Origin: Pseudobdellovibrionaceae bacterium
GTDB lineage: Bacteria; Bdellovibrionota; Bdellovibrionia; Bdellovibrionales; UBA1609
DNA length: 64,000 bases
Direction of reading: 5' to 3'
Assembly: GCA_020635055.1 (NCBI GenBank)
Contig: JACKAN010000002.1
Coordinates: 186,001 to 250,000, forward strand
Shown: positions 8,837 through 16,422 of the stretch, in pieces
Layout: every line of letters begins with the position of its first letter
Numbering within the stretch: the first letter of the stretch is position 1
The notes under the pieces: model-generated
What the model was told of the DNA's origin: nothing
What the model saw: the letters and a program-made list of their open reading frames with translations, nothing else
Database searches by the model: none
Program-made: the position numbers and the translations under genes

Positions 8837-8896
8837 TACCAATGCACTAATTAATTCCTACTCTTAACTCTCTAAAACCTGCATAAATAAAAGGTT
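8833..8896 (-). repeat. Right arm of the ~63-bp inverted repeat (pairs with 6941-7003)
   Basis: Read on the minus strand this gives AACCTTTTATTTATGCAG, then TAGGAATTAATTAGTG and TTGGTATTA, matching the left arm. It does not belong to the IS4-type element, which starts at 8938. Confidence 0.75.
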
Positions 8897-8928
8897 CATA
8901 TTTACATAAAAAAGCAATTATTTCTTGT

Positions 8929-8937
8929 AATTGGTAT
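8929..8937. repeat. Left copy of probable 9-bp target duplication of the IS4-family element
   Basis: AATTGGTAT at 8929-8937 recurs at 12672-12680, each immediately outside the inferred terminal repeats CATTGCTGTCCGGTT and (reverse complement) CATAGCTGTCCGGTT. Confidence 0.75.
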
Positions 8938-9500
8938 CATTGCTGTCCGGTTTAATTATTAAAAAAGCATAAGCTGAAGTCCCGGCGGATGACGGGTTAC
9001 GCGAGGTAGATCCCCTATAAGGTCCTTCAGTGGCTGTTTTAAGAGGAGTAATGTGCCTACAACCGCCATTAGATCTGGGATTGAGATACTTGTCTTAAAA
9101 CTAAACCTTAAGATCTGTAAAAGTAGAAATGAAATCAACGCTACTAAAATCTGAGCTTTCACAGCATTAGCAGTGGTTCCAAGGAATTTTTTGATCTTTA
9201 AATTTTGCTTTAAAGTTTTAAAGAAAAGTTCCACTTTCCACCGTGCCTTATAAAGATCACAAATTGTCTGAACTGCTAGATCAAACCTGTTGGTAATAAA
9301 GGTCAGTCTCTTTCCTGTGTCAGGGCAGTTATAGGAAATACGCCTGAGCTTGCCTTTGTATTTACTGCCAACAGCACTTTTTAGGTAAATTACTTGATCA
9401 CACATGTGCCCTCGTGTCCGGTTCGTTGGTCGACTCTCAACAACCTTAAACTTCATATTGGCCTTTGACTTGGTGACAAAATATACACCTGTCTGGTTGA

Positions 9501-9508
9501 GTTCATTA
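9501..9508. repeat. Left copy of 8-bp target duplication of the IS66-family element
   Basis: GTTCATTA is repeated exactly at 11948-11955. Eight bases is the normal IS66 duplication length. Confidence 0.93.
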
Positions 9509-9595
9509 GTAAATCGTCTATATAGCCCACATTTTCAAATTTAAAATAACTGTTAAATTGTATTAAGTAACAACCAAACACATGGAGGTGTTAGA

Positions 9596-9976
9596 ATGGA
9601 TATGGAAATATTAAGAAAAAAGATAAGTACATTTCGAGGAAAAAGTGGACGAGTTCGAATTACAGATGACCAGTTGTATATGGAAATTTTATCAGCTTGG
9701 GAGCAGTGGTCAGGAACGACAAAAGATTTTTATAAATCTGTTGGTGTGAGTAAGACGGGTATGGCAGGAATAATAGGAAAAGCCAAGCGCATGCGTAGAG
9801 AAGGTCACTTTCCAGTTGAGACATTTAAGGAAGTACGAGTGGAATCACCCACAACAAGTGAAGACAACAGCAAGTCGCCGATAACGATGAAGTGGGAAAG
9901 GGGAAGGGTGATTCGCTTTTCCCAGGTAGACCAGTTGGTGGAATTTTTAAATAAAGTGGAGAAAAAGGTGGCATGA
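9596..9976 (+). CDS. tnpA: IS66-family accessory protein TnpA (IS66 Orf1)
   Basis: The 126-residue protein is the first gene of the IS66 module. A helix-turn-helix segment (QWSGTTKDFYKSVGVSKTGM) lies around residues 38-57, followed by a basic stretch and a C-terminal beta-type segment (MKWERGRVIRFSQVDQLVEF) that resembles the end of other IS66 Orf1 proteins. A GGAGG site lies about 7 bases before the ATG. Its stop overlaps the start of tnpB (ATGA), which indicates translational coupling. The protein is needed for efficient transposition in studied IS66 members; its exact role is not known. Confidence 0.85.
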   Translation: MDMEILRKKISTFRGKSGRVRITDDQLYMEILSAWEQWSGTTKDFYKSVGVSKTGMAGIIGKAKRMRREGHFPVETFKEVRVESPTTSEDNSKSPITMKWERGRVIRFSQVDQLVEFLNKVEKKVA

Positions 9977-10374
9977 TAGCGATTAATCGCAGAACCAAGA
10001 TTTATGTAAGTAAAGAGCCAACGGACATGCGGGCCAGTTACGACACCTTGTTTAGCAAGACAAAGAATGTGCTGGAGAAGGATCCCTTCTCTGGCCATTT
10101 ATTTGTTTTTATAAATAAGAGGCGTAATGCTTGTAAATGTCTTTTCTATGATGGTACGGGTTTAGTGCTGATATGCAAACGAATGGAGCGAGGCCTTTTT
10201 AGTCGCATCAATCCATTTTACGATAAAGAGGTTGTACTAACACAGGCGGAGTTTTCTTTATTTTTTGAGGGTGCAGATTTAGAGAAAAGATTTATTGAAA
10301 GTCCAAGTGAGATTAAAAAGATAAATAAAAATAAATGCCGCAGTGGGAGCGAGTTGCAAGAAACATTGATATAA
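9973..10374 (+). CDS. tnpB: IS66-family accessory protein TnpB (IS66 Orf2)
   Basis: The 133-residue protein has the conserved IS66 Orf2 pattern: KIYVSKEPTDMRASYDTL near the N-terminus, then HLFVFINKRRNACKCLFYDG and a KRMERGLF segment. The family is short (about 115 residues) and this copy has a slightly longer basic C-terminal tail. It overlaps tnpA by four bases. It acts with TnpA and TnpC in IS66 transposition; the mechanism is unknown. Confidence 0.92.
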   Translation: MIAINRRTKIYVSKEPTDMRASYDTLFSKTKNVLEKDPFSGHLFVFINKRRNACKCLFYDGTGLVLICKRMERGLFSRINPFYDKEVVLTQAEFSLFFEGADLEKRFIESPSEIKKINKNKCRSGSELQETLI

Positions 10375-10391
10375 TTATTTAATAATTGTTA

Positions 10392-11924
10392 ATGAATCAA
10401 CAACAATTATTTTCCCCAGTTCCCCGTCATAAACTCGAGTCACTGTCTAAAGAAGAGATGCTTGAGTTTATTGATCTGCAAGGGCGAGTTATAGATACAA
10501 TCAATAAAGATAATGATCGTTTGAGGGTTGCCAATAACGAGCTCAAACAAAAAACTTTATATATAGAAGAGCAGTACATCACGATAAAGAATAAATTTTT
10601 TGGCAAGAGTTCAGAAAAGCAAGCAAGTGCTGAAGACAAGAGAAAGCATCAAAATAAAAACCGCAAGAAGAAAAAGAAAGTTCAACTTCCGTCCCTTCGT
10701 TATTCGGATGCGCCACTTATTGAGCGCGAAGTAGAGTTACAAGATTTACCTAGCTGTAAGTGCTGTGGAACAGAGATGAAAGACTCAGGGATGACAGAAA
10801 ACAGTGAATTTATAACAGTTATTCCCTCTCAATATGTAGTTATCCGTCAGAAGCGCCATAAATATAGATGTGGTAAGTGCCATGGGGATATAGTAACAGC
10901 GCCCGCCCCTCCGAGAATAAAGCCCGGTTCAAGTTACAGTGATGATATGATTATAGATGTAGCGGTGAGTAAGTACTGTGATCTTATTCCCGTGGAGCGT
11001 TATGTGGGCATGGCTAAGAGAAATGGTTTATTAGACTTACCCCCACAAAGTTTAATAGAGTTAACACATGTATTGGCCGATTTTACAAAGGGTGCCTACG
11101 ATAAATTAAAAAAAGAAGTTAGTTCAGAGAAAGTTCTTCACGCCGATGAGACACCTCATCGGATGTTAGAGAGGAATTACAATAAAAGTTGGTATTTGTG
11201 GGGATTTTCTACACGAATGAGCTGTTATTTTGAGATCCATGATACGAGAAGTGGTGATGTGGCCTCGAAGATTTTAAAGGACTCAGCCTGTGAGTTTTTA
11301 GTAAGTGATGTGTTCTCTGGTTATGGCAAAGCAGTAAAAGTGAGTAATGTCCACCGCAAAGCAGAAAAATTAGTTTTAATAAAAAATGTTTATTGTAATG
11401 CTCATGCCCGGAGAAAATTTAAAGACTCAGAAAATAAGTTCCCAGAAGAGGCAAAACTGTTCATAGAGATTTATGGCAAAATCTATCGATTGAATAAAAT
11501 GACGAAACGTTGGCCACATAAAACACAGCGGTTGAGAAAACTCATGTTGCCCTTATTTGAAGAAATAAAGTCAAGATCTATGGAGACGTCAGGTGGCTAC
11601 TCAACAAAAAGTTCTATAGGTAAAGCAATGAGTTACTTTCTGAAAAACTATGAGGGACTTACATTATTTTTAGGGAATCCATTAATACCAATAGATAATA
11701 ACTCCCAAGAGAGTTTACTGCGCAATCCAGTTATAGGCAGGAAAACTTGGTTAGGCACCCACTCAAAACGAGGGGCAGAAACCAATGCGATATTGTTCTC
11801 ATTAGTAGAGTCGTGCAAATTAAATAAGGTGAACCCAAGAGAATATTTTAAAAAACTGGTCCAAGATCTGCACAGTGGCAAGGAGCCCTATACCCCCAAA
11901 GATTACGCACACTTGCAAAAGTAG
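10392..11924 (+). CDS. tnpC: IS66-family DDE transposase TnpC
   Basis: The roughly 510-residue protein begins with a coiled-coil/leucine-zipper-like segment (DNDRLRVANNELKQKT), then a basic linker, and a zinc-finger of four Cys (CKCCGTEM and CGKCHG). The catalytic domain follows: Asp in LHADETPHRMLE, Asp in FLVSDVFSGYGK, and Glu in NNSQESLLRNPVIGRKTWLG, matching the IS66 DDE signature. The ATG at 10392 is preferred, but a TTG two codons upstream is also in frame; neither has an obvious ribosome site. The gene is intact and the element may be active. Confidence 0.93.
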   Translation: MNQQQLFSPVPRHKLESLSKEEMLEFIDLQGRVIDTINKDNDRLRVANNELKQKTLYIEEQYITIKNKFFGKSSEKQASAEDKRKHQNKNRKKKKKVQLPSLRYSDAPLIEREVELQDLPSCKCCGTEMKDSGMTENSEFITVIPSQYVVIRQKRHKYRCGKCHGDIVTAPAPPRIKPGSSYSDDMIIDVAVSKYCDLIPVERYVGMAKRNGLLDLPPQSLIELTHVLADFTKGAYDKLKKEVSSEKVLHADETPHRMLERNYNKSWYLWGFSTRMSCYFEIHDTRSGDVASKILKDSACEFLVSDVFSGYGKAVKVSNVHRKAEKLVLIKNVYCNAHARRKFKDSENKFPEEAKLFIEIYGKIYRLNKMTKRWPHKTQRLRKLMLPLFEEIKSRSMETSGGYSTKSSIGKAMSYFLKNYEGLTLFLGNPLIPIDNNSQESLLRNPVIGRKTWLGTHSKRGAETNAILFSLVESCKLNKVNPREYFKKLVQDLHSGKEPYTPKDYAHLQK

Positions 11925-11947
11925 TGTGTGTCACGTCGACGATTTAC

Positions 11948-11955
11948 GTTCATTA
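11948..11955. repeat. Right copy of 8-bp target duplication of the IS66-family element
   Basis: GTTCATTA, exact copy of 9501-9508; from here the IS4-type transposase N-terminal part begins on the minus strand. Confidence 0.93.
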
Positions 11956-12671
11956 AGCCATGAATAATCAATATAGCCTCGATCAACCACTACAGTAGAT
12001 TTGGGAGGAAAAGAAACTTCATTTTTAATAGCCCTCATATCGTGAACTTTTCCAGGTGTGATAACAGCAAACTGAGGAAGGTCATTTGCAACATCAATCG
12101 CTGTGTGAAGCTTTGTAGCGCCCTTTCCATGGTGGAACTGAGCCCAGGGACAAAGGCTCAAGCACAACTCAATTGTTGTTGAGTCCATGGCAAAGACATC
12201 GCCTTTTAACTTAAGGTTTTTGTGTTTTGATGGTGCCACTTGATAAGCCCTGCCTAAAAGGTATTGGAAAAGGTCTTCAAGTACTTCTACAGGCCTACTT
12301 TTGTTAGCATCTGCCAAAGTACTTTTTCTAACAGGGCCAAATCCAAGTTTTTTAAATTGACCGTCCTGAGTAGAAAATACACGCTCAATGGCTCTGATGC
12401 TGTCGTGTCCGGTTAATTGACCAAAGAGCAGAGATCCAAACCAAGTCCAGCAGTCTAAGGAACGTACTCCTTTGTCGCCGTTGTTTTTTGAAACGCATGA
12501 TTGAAACTCTGATCTAGGAATTAACTTGATTACTTGATGAAAAACAGTATTTTGGGCCAAGGCTTGATCTCCAGTGTGTATTTGGAAAGTAGTTTTTAGT
12601 CGAACCACCTTCAAATACCCTAGAATCGGGCCTTTTTCAATTTATGCTACGCTCCGAACCGGACAGCTATG

Positions 12672-12680
12672 AATTGGTAT
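12672..12680. repeat. Right copy of probable 9-bp target duplication of the IS4-family element
   Basis: AATTGGTAT, the same as 8929-8937, placed directly after the right terminal repeat. Confidence 0.75.
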
Positions 12681-12751
12681 AATTAAATTAAATTAAATTA
12701 AATTTGATTTTGGTTTTGGTTTTGGTTTTGGTTTTGGTTTTGGTTTTGGTT
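12681..12751. repeat. Two adjoining simple tandem repeats: (AATTA)n and (TTTTGG)7
   Basis: A 5-bp unit AATTA is repeated nearly five times at about 12681-12704. After a few bases the 6-bp unit TTTTGG follows, seven copies ending near 12751. Both lie directly outside the IS4-type element in a non-coding stretch. Confidence 0.9.
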
Positions 12752-13042
12752 AGAGTATGTCATTCCGACCTAAAAATAATATTTTTATTCTTGACATAAA
12801 AAACCTTAAGAAACCAATATTCCTGTGCGACGTTTTCATTAGCGTTTTATAGAGCTCCATAAGCTCATAAAGGAGATGTCAGCACCTCTTTCCCACATAT
12901 ACGCCACCTTTTACATTAAAATATTTTGAGCCTATTTTAAGCAAATCTAAGAGGAAAAATAACACTTTCAAAAACAGTGTTATAACTTCTTTAAACAATT
13001 AAACAATTAAACAATTAAACAATTAAACAACTGGAGATATCT
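12752..13042. other. Non-coding stretch before the HNH pseudogene
   Basis: AT-rich. A TTGACA box lies at about 12795, but the match for a -10 box (CAATAT after 18 bases) is weak. A small inverted repeat (AACACT...AGTGTT) is at about 12961-12981. The region ends with the 8-bp tandem repeat at 12993-13030 and a GGAG site. No gene was found. Confidence 0.5.
12993..13030. repeat. 8-bp tandem repeat (AAACAATT)x4.5 in the leader of the HNH pseudogene
   Basis: Four perfect copies of AAACAATT and a fifth imperfect copy (AAACAACT) lie immediately before the TGGAG ribosome site and the ATG at 13043. Copy-number change here would alter the promoter-to-start distance. Confidence 0.9.
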
Positions 13043-13952
13043 ATGAATTTAAAATATCTTAAAGACCACCAACTTCTAGCTCGAACCCAATCACTAGTGC
13101 AAAAAGAGCGTCAATTATTAACCCAAGTGCTACATCACCTGCGAGAAGTGGAGAGGCGAAAACTATTTTCTGATCTCGGCTATCAAAGCTTATTTGAGTA
13201 TGCAGTGAAAGATCTCAAGTACAGTTAAGGATAAGCCGGCAGAAGAATATAGGCCATGAGGTTGATGAAGGAAATACCGGAACTTGAATGTAAAATCGAA
13301 TCAGGGGCTTTAAATTTCACCAATATTTCTCAGGCACAATCTTACTTAAGAGAAATAAGGAAATCAGAATTAAAAAAATCTGAACTCAATAAAACTAATT
13401 TAGAAAAACTTAAATCAGCTAATACTGAACCAATTCCTTCTGAGTCAGTTAAACCGGATTCATCTAAACTTGAACCAAATAAAGCTCTCAGTTCAGTTGA
13501 CAAATTAAATCTTTTAGAAAGTCTAGAGAACAAATCCACCAGAGAGGGACAGAAAATCCTAATGCAAAAGCTCCCACAATTAACACTTCCTAAGGAAAGG
13601 GAAAGAATTCTGTCGGCAACTCACAGTGATGCGTTCCTTAATGGGCACAAAGGGGGCTACAATGTCTTTGGCTGAATTGATTGAATACATGGCTATGACC
13701 AGTATTGAAGCTTTAATGATAAAGAAGTTTGGCAAGATGCGAGTTCAAAAGCAAATCGCAGATGAGAGGATGGCAAAAAATAGGTCACAAGAAGATAACA
13801 ATAACCAAACAAAGACTATGGATAGAAATATTTTTGTTTCAACAACTCTTGAATTGGGACGCACCCAGAATATCAAATCAAATTTAGACAGTGTTGAAAT
13901 AGCGCAGGAGTTGCATTGCAGTACAAACCTTCAAGATCAACATAAGAAGTAA
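13043..13952 (+). pseudogene. HNH-endonuclease family gene, degenerate
   Basis: The N-terminal part (LLARTQSLVQKERQLLTQVL, then GYQSLFEYAVKDLKYS) matches a family of HNH endonucleases that I associate with Bdellovibrio-type genomes. In-frame stops TAA (13226), TAA (13232) and TAG (13250) interrupt a segment that should read YSxxxAGRRIxAMRLMKEIPE. The frame then continues to about 13675 (NFTNISQAQSYLREIRK). A frameshift near 13620-13660 moves coding to another frame (MSLAELIEYM...), which ends with HCSTNLQDQH, a relic of the HNH core. Start ATG with GGAG at 8 bases. The accumulated stops and frameshift mean no nuclease is made. Confidence 0.75.
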
Positions 13953-14075
13953 TCTTCAAATAACAATATGTTAGAGGATACAAATTCTAGTTTGAATTTA
14001 AATGATTTTAAAGAAACAGTGGAGTTTTTCGAACTTTACACAACCTGATAGTTGAAACTAGTAATTATCAATTTA

Positions 14076-14099
14076 TAAAAAGCCCGCATCCTGCAGGCC
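14076..14099 (-). terminator. Rho-independent terminator of the subtilase gene
   Basis: On the minus strand GCCTGC, a 5-base loop and GCGGGC form a 6-bp stem followed by TTTTT, about 23 bases after the stop codon. Confidence 0.75.
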
Positions 14100-14121
14100 A
14101 TTGAGTTTCTATTATAATAGA

Positions 14122-15528
14122 TTATTGATTAATTAAAGCTTTAACGTCGAGCTTTCCGCCGGACACTAATTTCTTACTTAAACTGGACAGCTTAGCTGCT
14201 GAGGATAAGATTGCTGATTTAACTTCTTGCCAACTGGCGTTGGGATGTTTCGACCAATAAAGAGCGGCAGCGCCGGCAACATGAGGAGTGGCCATAGAAG
14301 TTCCATCCCAATTAGCTAAAAAAGGTACGACTTGGTCAGAGTATTTTCCACCAACAGTAGTTGAAAACACTTTTACTCCAGGGGCGGCAATATCAACAGA
14401 TGTTCTTCCCCAATTTGAAAATGATCCTAATTGATCATTAATATCGATAGCGGCTACGCTAATAATACTATCGTGTTTGTAGCTTGCTGGAAAACCAGGA
14501 TTGGAATCTTTGTCATTGTCATATCCAGCACCTTGATGGCCATTGCCAGCAGCAGCGATAAAAAGCCGGCCCATTTGTTCCGAATAGGTAATGATATCTC
14601 TTAAAGCTTGATTACCTTCTTTTTCAGAAGGGTCTTCTCCCTCTGATCCCCATGAATTTGATGAAATTTGAGCGCCATTGTCTACAGCATATTTAATTGC
14701 TTTAATGGCATCTGCAGTAGTACCTTGTCCTTGATCAGAAATAAAACGCAATACCATTATTTTTACATTGGGTGCCACACCAGAAATTCCTTTGCCATTT
14801 TCACCACGGGCAGCCACGTTTCCAGCACAATGAGTGCCATGACCAGGGTTTCCACCTTTAAAAATATCACCCGGTAAATCAAAAGGTTTATTATCATTAT
14901 CAACAAAATCCCAACCAATCACATCATCAATAAAACCATTATTGTCATCATCGATGCCATTGTTGGCGATTTCTTGAGTGTTTCTCCATAAATTTGGAGC
15001 AATATCTTCATGGGTATAATCAACGCCCGTATCGATCACGGCGACTATGATATCTTCATTTCCGCGGGTATCATTCCAAGCATCTTGGACGCCGATATCA
15101 TTCATGCCCCATTGTCTTTTAAAAAGAGGGTCGGTACCGCTACCGCTTTTTGGATTTTCCGCGGGTATATTTGGATTATCAGCTATTTTGGGCTTTGAAT
15201 TGTTTTTACTTATTGTAGTAGAGTCAATGTTTTTGAGTCCAGGAAGGTCATAAAGCTTAATTCTATAGTTAGGTTGAATTTCCTTTACTCCACTCAAAGT
15301 TCTCATTTGTGACATATAATTAGAAGCTTGATCGGCAGGCACTTTTATTAATAGCCAATCGTTGAAACCCAGATCTTCCACACTCTGGTCCTCACCATTA
15401 AGGCTGTGAACCTGATTGATAATGCTGGTTTTAAATTCTGGAGTGACCTTAACTAGAAATTCTGTAAAAGAACTTCCCCAGCTCACCTGACATAAAAAAA
15501 TTGATAAAAGAATAGTTAGAAGTTTCAA
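14122..15528 (-). CDS. Secreted subtilisin-like serine protease (S8)
   Basis: The 468-residue preproprotein has a signal peptide (residues 1-19, cut near WGSS) and an inhibitor I9-type propeptide of about 75 residues ending near VKEIQPNYRI. The S8 domain carries the catalytic triad D166 (VAVIDTGVD), H230 (GHGTHCAG) and S411 (GTSMATPHVAG), with the oxyanion N329 in AAAGN. The DNNGFIDD segment resembles the insertion common in proteases of this type and may bind calcium. It is exported and probably acts outside or in the periplasm on proteins; a predatory or scavenging organism would use many of these. It stands alone, followed by a clear terminator. All catalytic residues are present. Confidence 0.95.
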   Translation of the reverse strand: MKLLTILLSIFLCQVSWGSSFTEFLVKVTPEFKTSIINQVHSLNGEDQSVEDLGFNDWLLIKVPADQASNYMSQMRTLSGVKEIQPNYRIKLYDLPGLKNIDSTTISKNNSKPKIADNPNIPAENPKSGSGTDPLFKRQWGMNDIGVQDAWNDTRGNEDIIVAVIDTGVDYTHEDIAPNLWRNTQEIANNGIDDDNNGFIDDVIGWDFVDNDNKPFDLPGDIFKGGNPGHGTHCAGNVAARGENGKGISGVAPNVKIMVLRFISDQGQGTTADAIKAIKYAVDNGAQISSNSWGSEGEDPSEKEGNQALRDIITYSEQMGRLFIAAAGNGHQGAGYDNDKDSNPGFPASYKHDSIISVAAIDINDQLGSFSNWGRTSVDIAAPGVKVFSTTVGGKYSDQVVPFLANWDGTSMATPHVAGAAALYWSKHPNASWQEVKSAILSSAAKLSSLSKKLVSGGKLDVKALINQ

Positions 15529-15897
15529 ACTTTCCCCCTTCCTTGGATTGAGTTTTTCTTTGTATTACCACCATGTAATAGATGAATTCTAACTAGACTC
15601 TAGTGTGGTTCCAAGTTGAAACCACTTAAACTTAAAAAAAACTAGATTATTACGCTCCGCTTACTTTTTTATGAATATCGGTAAAGCTTTATATCTATAG
15701 ATGAAGATTTTAAAAAAGCTAATTATGATAGTCTCCTTTTTAACTCAAATGAAAGGGAGTACAGTTAAGCAAGATTTCAATGTTTTCAATCCTTTGCATT
15801 AGCGACATAGATTGACTGAATAAAGCTTTTCTGAAATTTTTAGATGATTATAAACTTGGGCATATTATTGATCAAATTTAATTGATTAGGAGACTCT
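15529..15897. other. Intergenic region between the divergent subtilase and nuoB genes
   Basis: About 370 bp, AT-rich. It must hold the promoters of both divergent units, but no box pair is convincing. A short hairpin (GTGGTT...AACCAC) lies near 15606-15627. The nuoB ribosome site AGGAGA is at 15889-15894. No open frame of note. Confidence 0.4.
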
Positions 15898-16422
15898 ATG
15901 GCACAGACCCATGATCAAGAACTTGTTGACGTGAGTCATACTTTTGCCTTTCCAACAAAGCTAGACAAACTCATATCTTGGGGAAGAAAAAACTCTTTAT
16001 GGCCTATGCCCTATGGAACGGCTTGTTGTGGAATAGAAATGATGTCGATTATGGGACCTCGATATGATTTAGCACGTTATGGCGCCGAAGTGGTTCGCTT
16101 TTCACCACGACAAGCTGATTTGCTTTTGGTTGCCGGAACAATTACCGAAAAAATGGCACCCATAATTACTCGCATATACGAACAAATGTTGGAACCTAAA
16201 TATGTGATAGCCATGGGAGCTTGTGCTAGTTCTGGTGGATTTTATCGCGCTTATCATGTTCTTCAAGGAGTAGATAAAGTGATACCTGTTGATGTTTATG
16301 TACCTGGCTGTCCGCCAACTCCAGAAGCCGTTTTGGATGGTGTTATGTTATTGCAGAAAATGATTGGTGATGAAATGCCAAGGCCCTGGCGCGATAACTG
16401 GAAAGCAGGTGAATACAGATGA
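15898..16422 (+). CDS. nuoB: NADH-quinone oxidoreductase subunit B
   Basis: The 174-residue subunit carries cluster N2, the last iron-sulfur centre before quinone in complex I. The ligands are visible: the adjacent cysteines C43-C44 in GTACCGIEMM, C109 in MGACASSGG and C138 in VPGCPPTPEA. The length is normal. AGGAGA lies a few bases before the ATG. Its last codons overlap the start of nuoCD (ATGA), so the two are coupled. It is the first gene of the cluster; nuoA, which normally precedes it, is not found upstream. Confidence 0.97.
   Translation: MAQTHDQELVDVSHTFAFPTKLDKLISWGRKNSLWPMPYGTACCGIEMMSIMGPRYDLARYGAEVVRFSPRQADLLLVAGTITEKMAPIITRIYEQMLEPKYVIAMGACASSGGFYRAYHVLQGVDKVIPVDVYVPGCPPTPEAVLDGVMLLQKMIGDEMPRPWRDNWKAGEYR

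Larger units (their letters stand above)
9509..11947 (+). mobile_element. Complete IS66-family element, 2439 bp, with tnpA-tnpB-tnpC
   Basis: The ends read GTAAATCGTC inward on both sides, with further partial matching (GTAA at the tip is typical of IS66). The perfect duplication GTTCATTA flanks it. It contains the usual three genes in order, all open and in one direction, so the element looks intact. Confidence 0.95.
8959..12614 (-). pseudogene. IS4-family transposase gene, interrupted by IS66-family element
   Basis: The N-terminal part (12614 down to 11948, TTG start) contains DVFAMDSTTIELCLSLCPWA with the first catalytic Asp and TVVVDRGYIDYSWLNE with the second. The C-terminal part (9508 down to 8959) starts LNQTGVYFVTKSKANMKFK and holds the family YREK-type signature as YKARWKVELFFKTLKQ with the catalytic Glu. 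Joined at the 8-bp duplication the frame reads DYSWLNELNQTGVYFVTK without a break, about 410 residues. No other disabling change was seen, so the IS66 insertion alone has killed it. The two residual open frames (11931-12614 and 8959-9456) cannot make an active enzyme. Confidence 0.9.
8938..12671 (-). mobile_element. IS4-family element, split by an IS66-family element
   Basis: Terminal inverted repeats of 15 bp with one mismatch (CATWGCTGTCCGGTT) lie at 8938 and 12671 and are flanked by AATTGGTAT. Removing the nested 2439-bp IS66-type element and one 8-bp duplication leaves about 1.29 kb, a normal IS4-family length, with one continuous transposase frame. The order of events is clear: the IS4-type element came first, the IS66-type element inserted into it later. 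Confidence 0.85.

Noticed and set aside
13226..13252. Stop-codon readthrough or recoding in the HNH gene
   Set aside because: Three stops of two kinds plus a downstream frameshift fit decay better than any known recoding.
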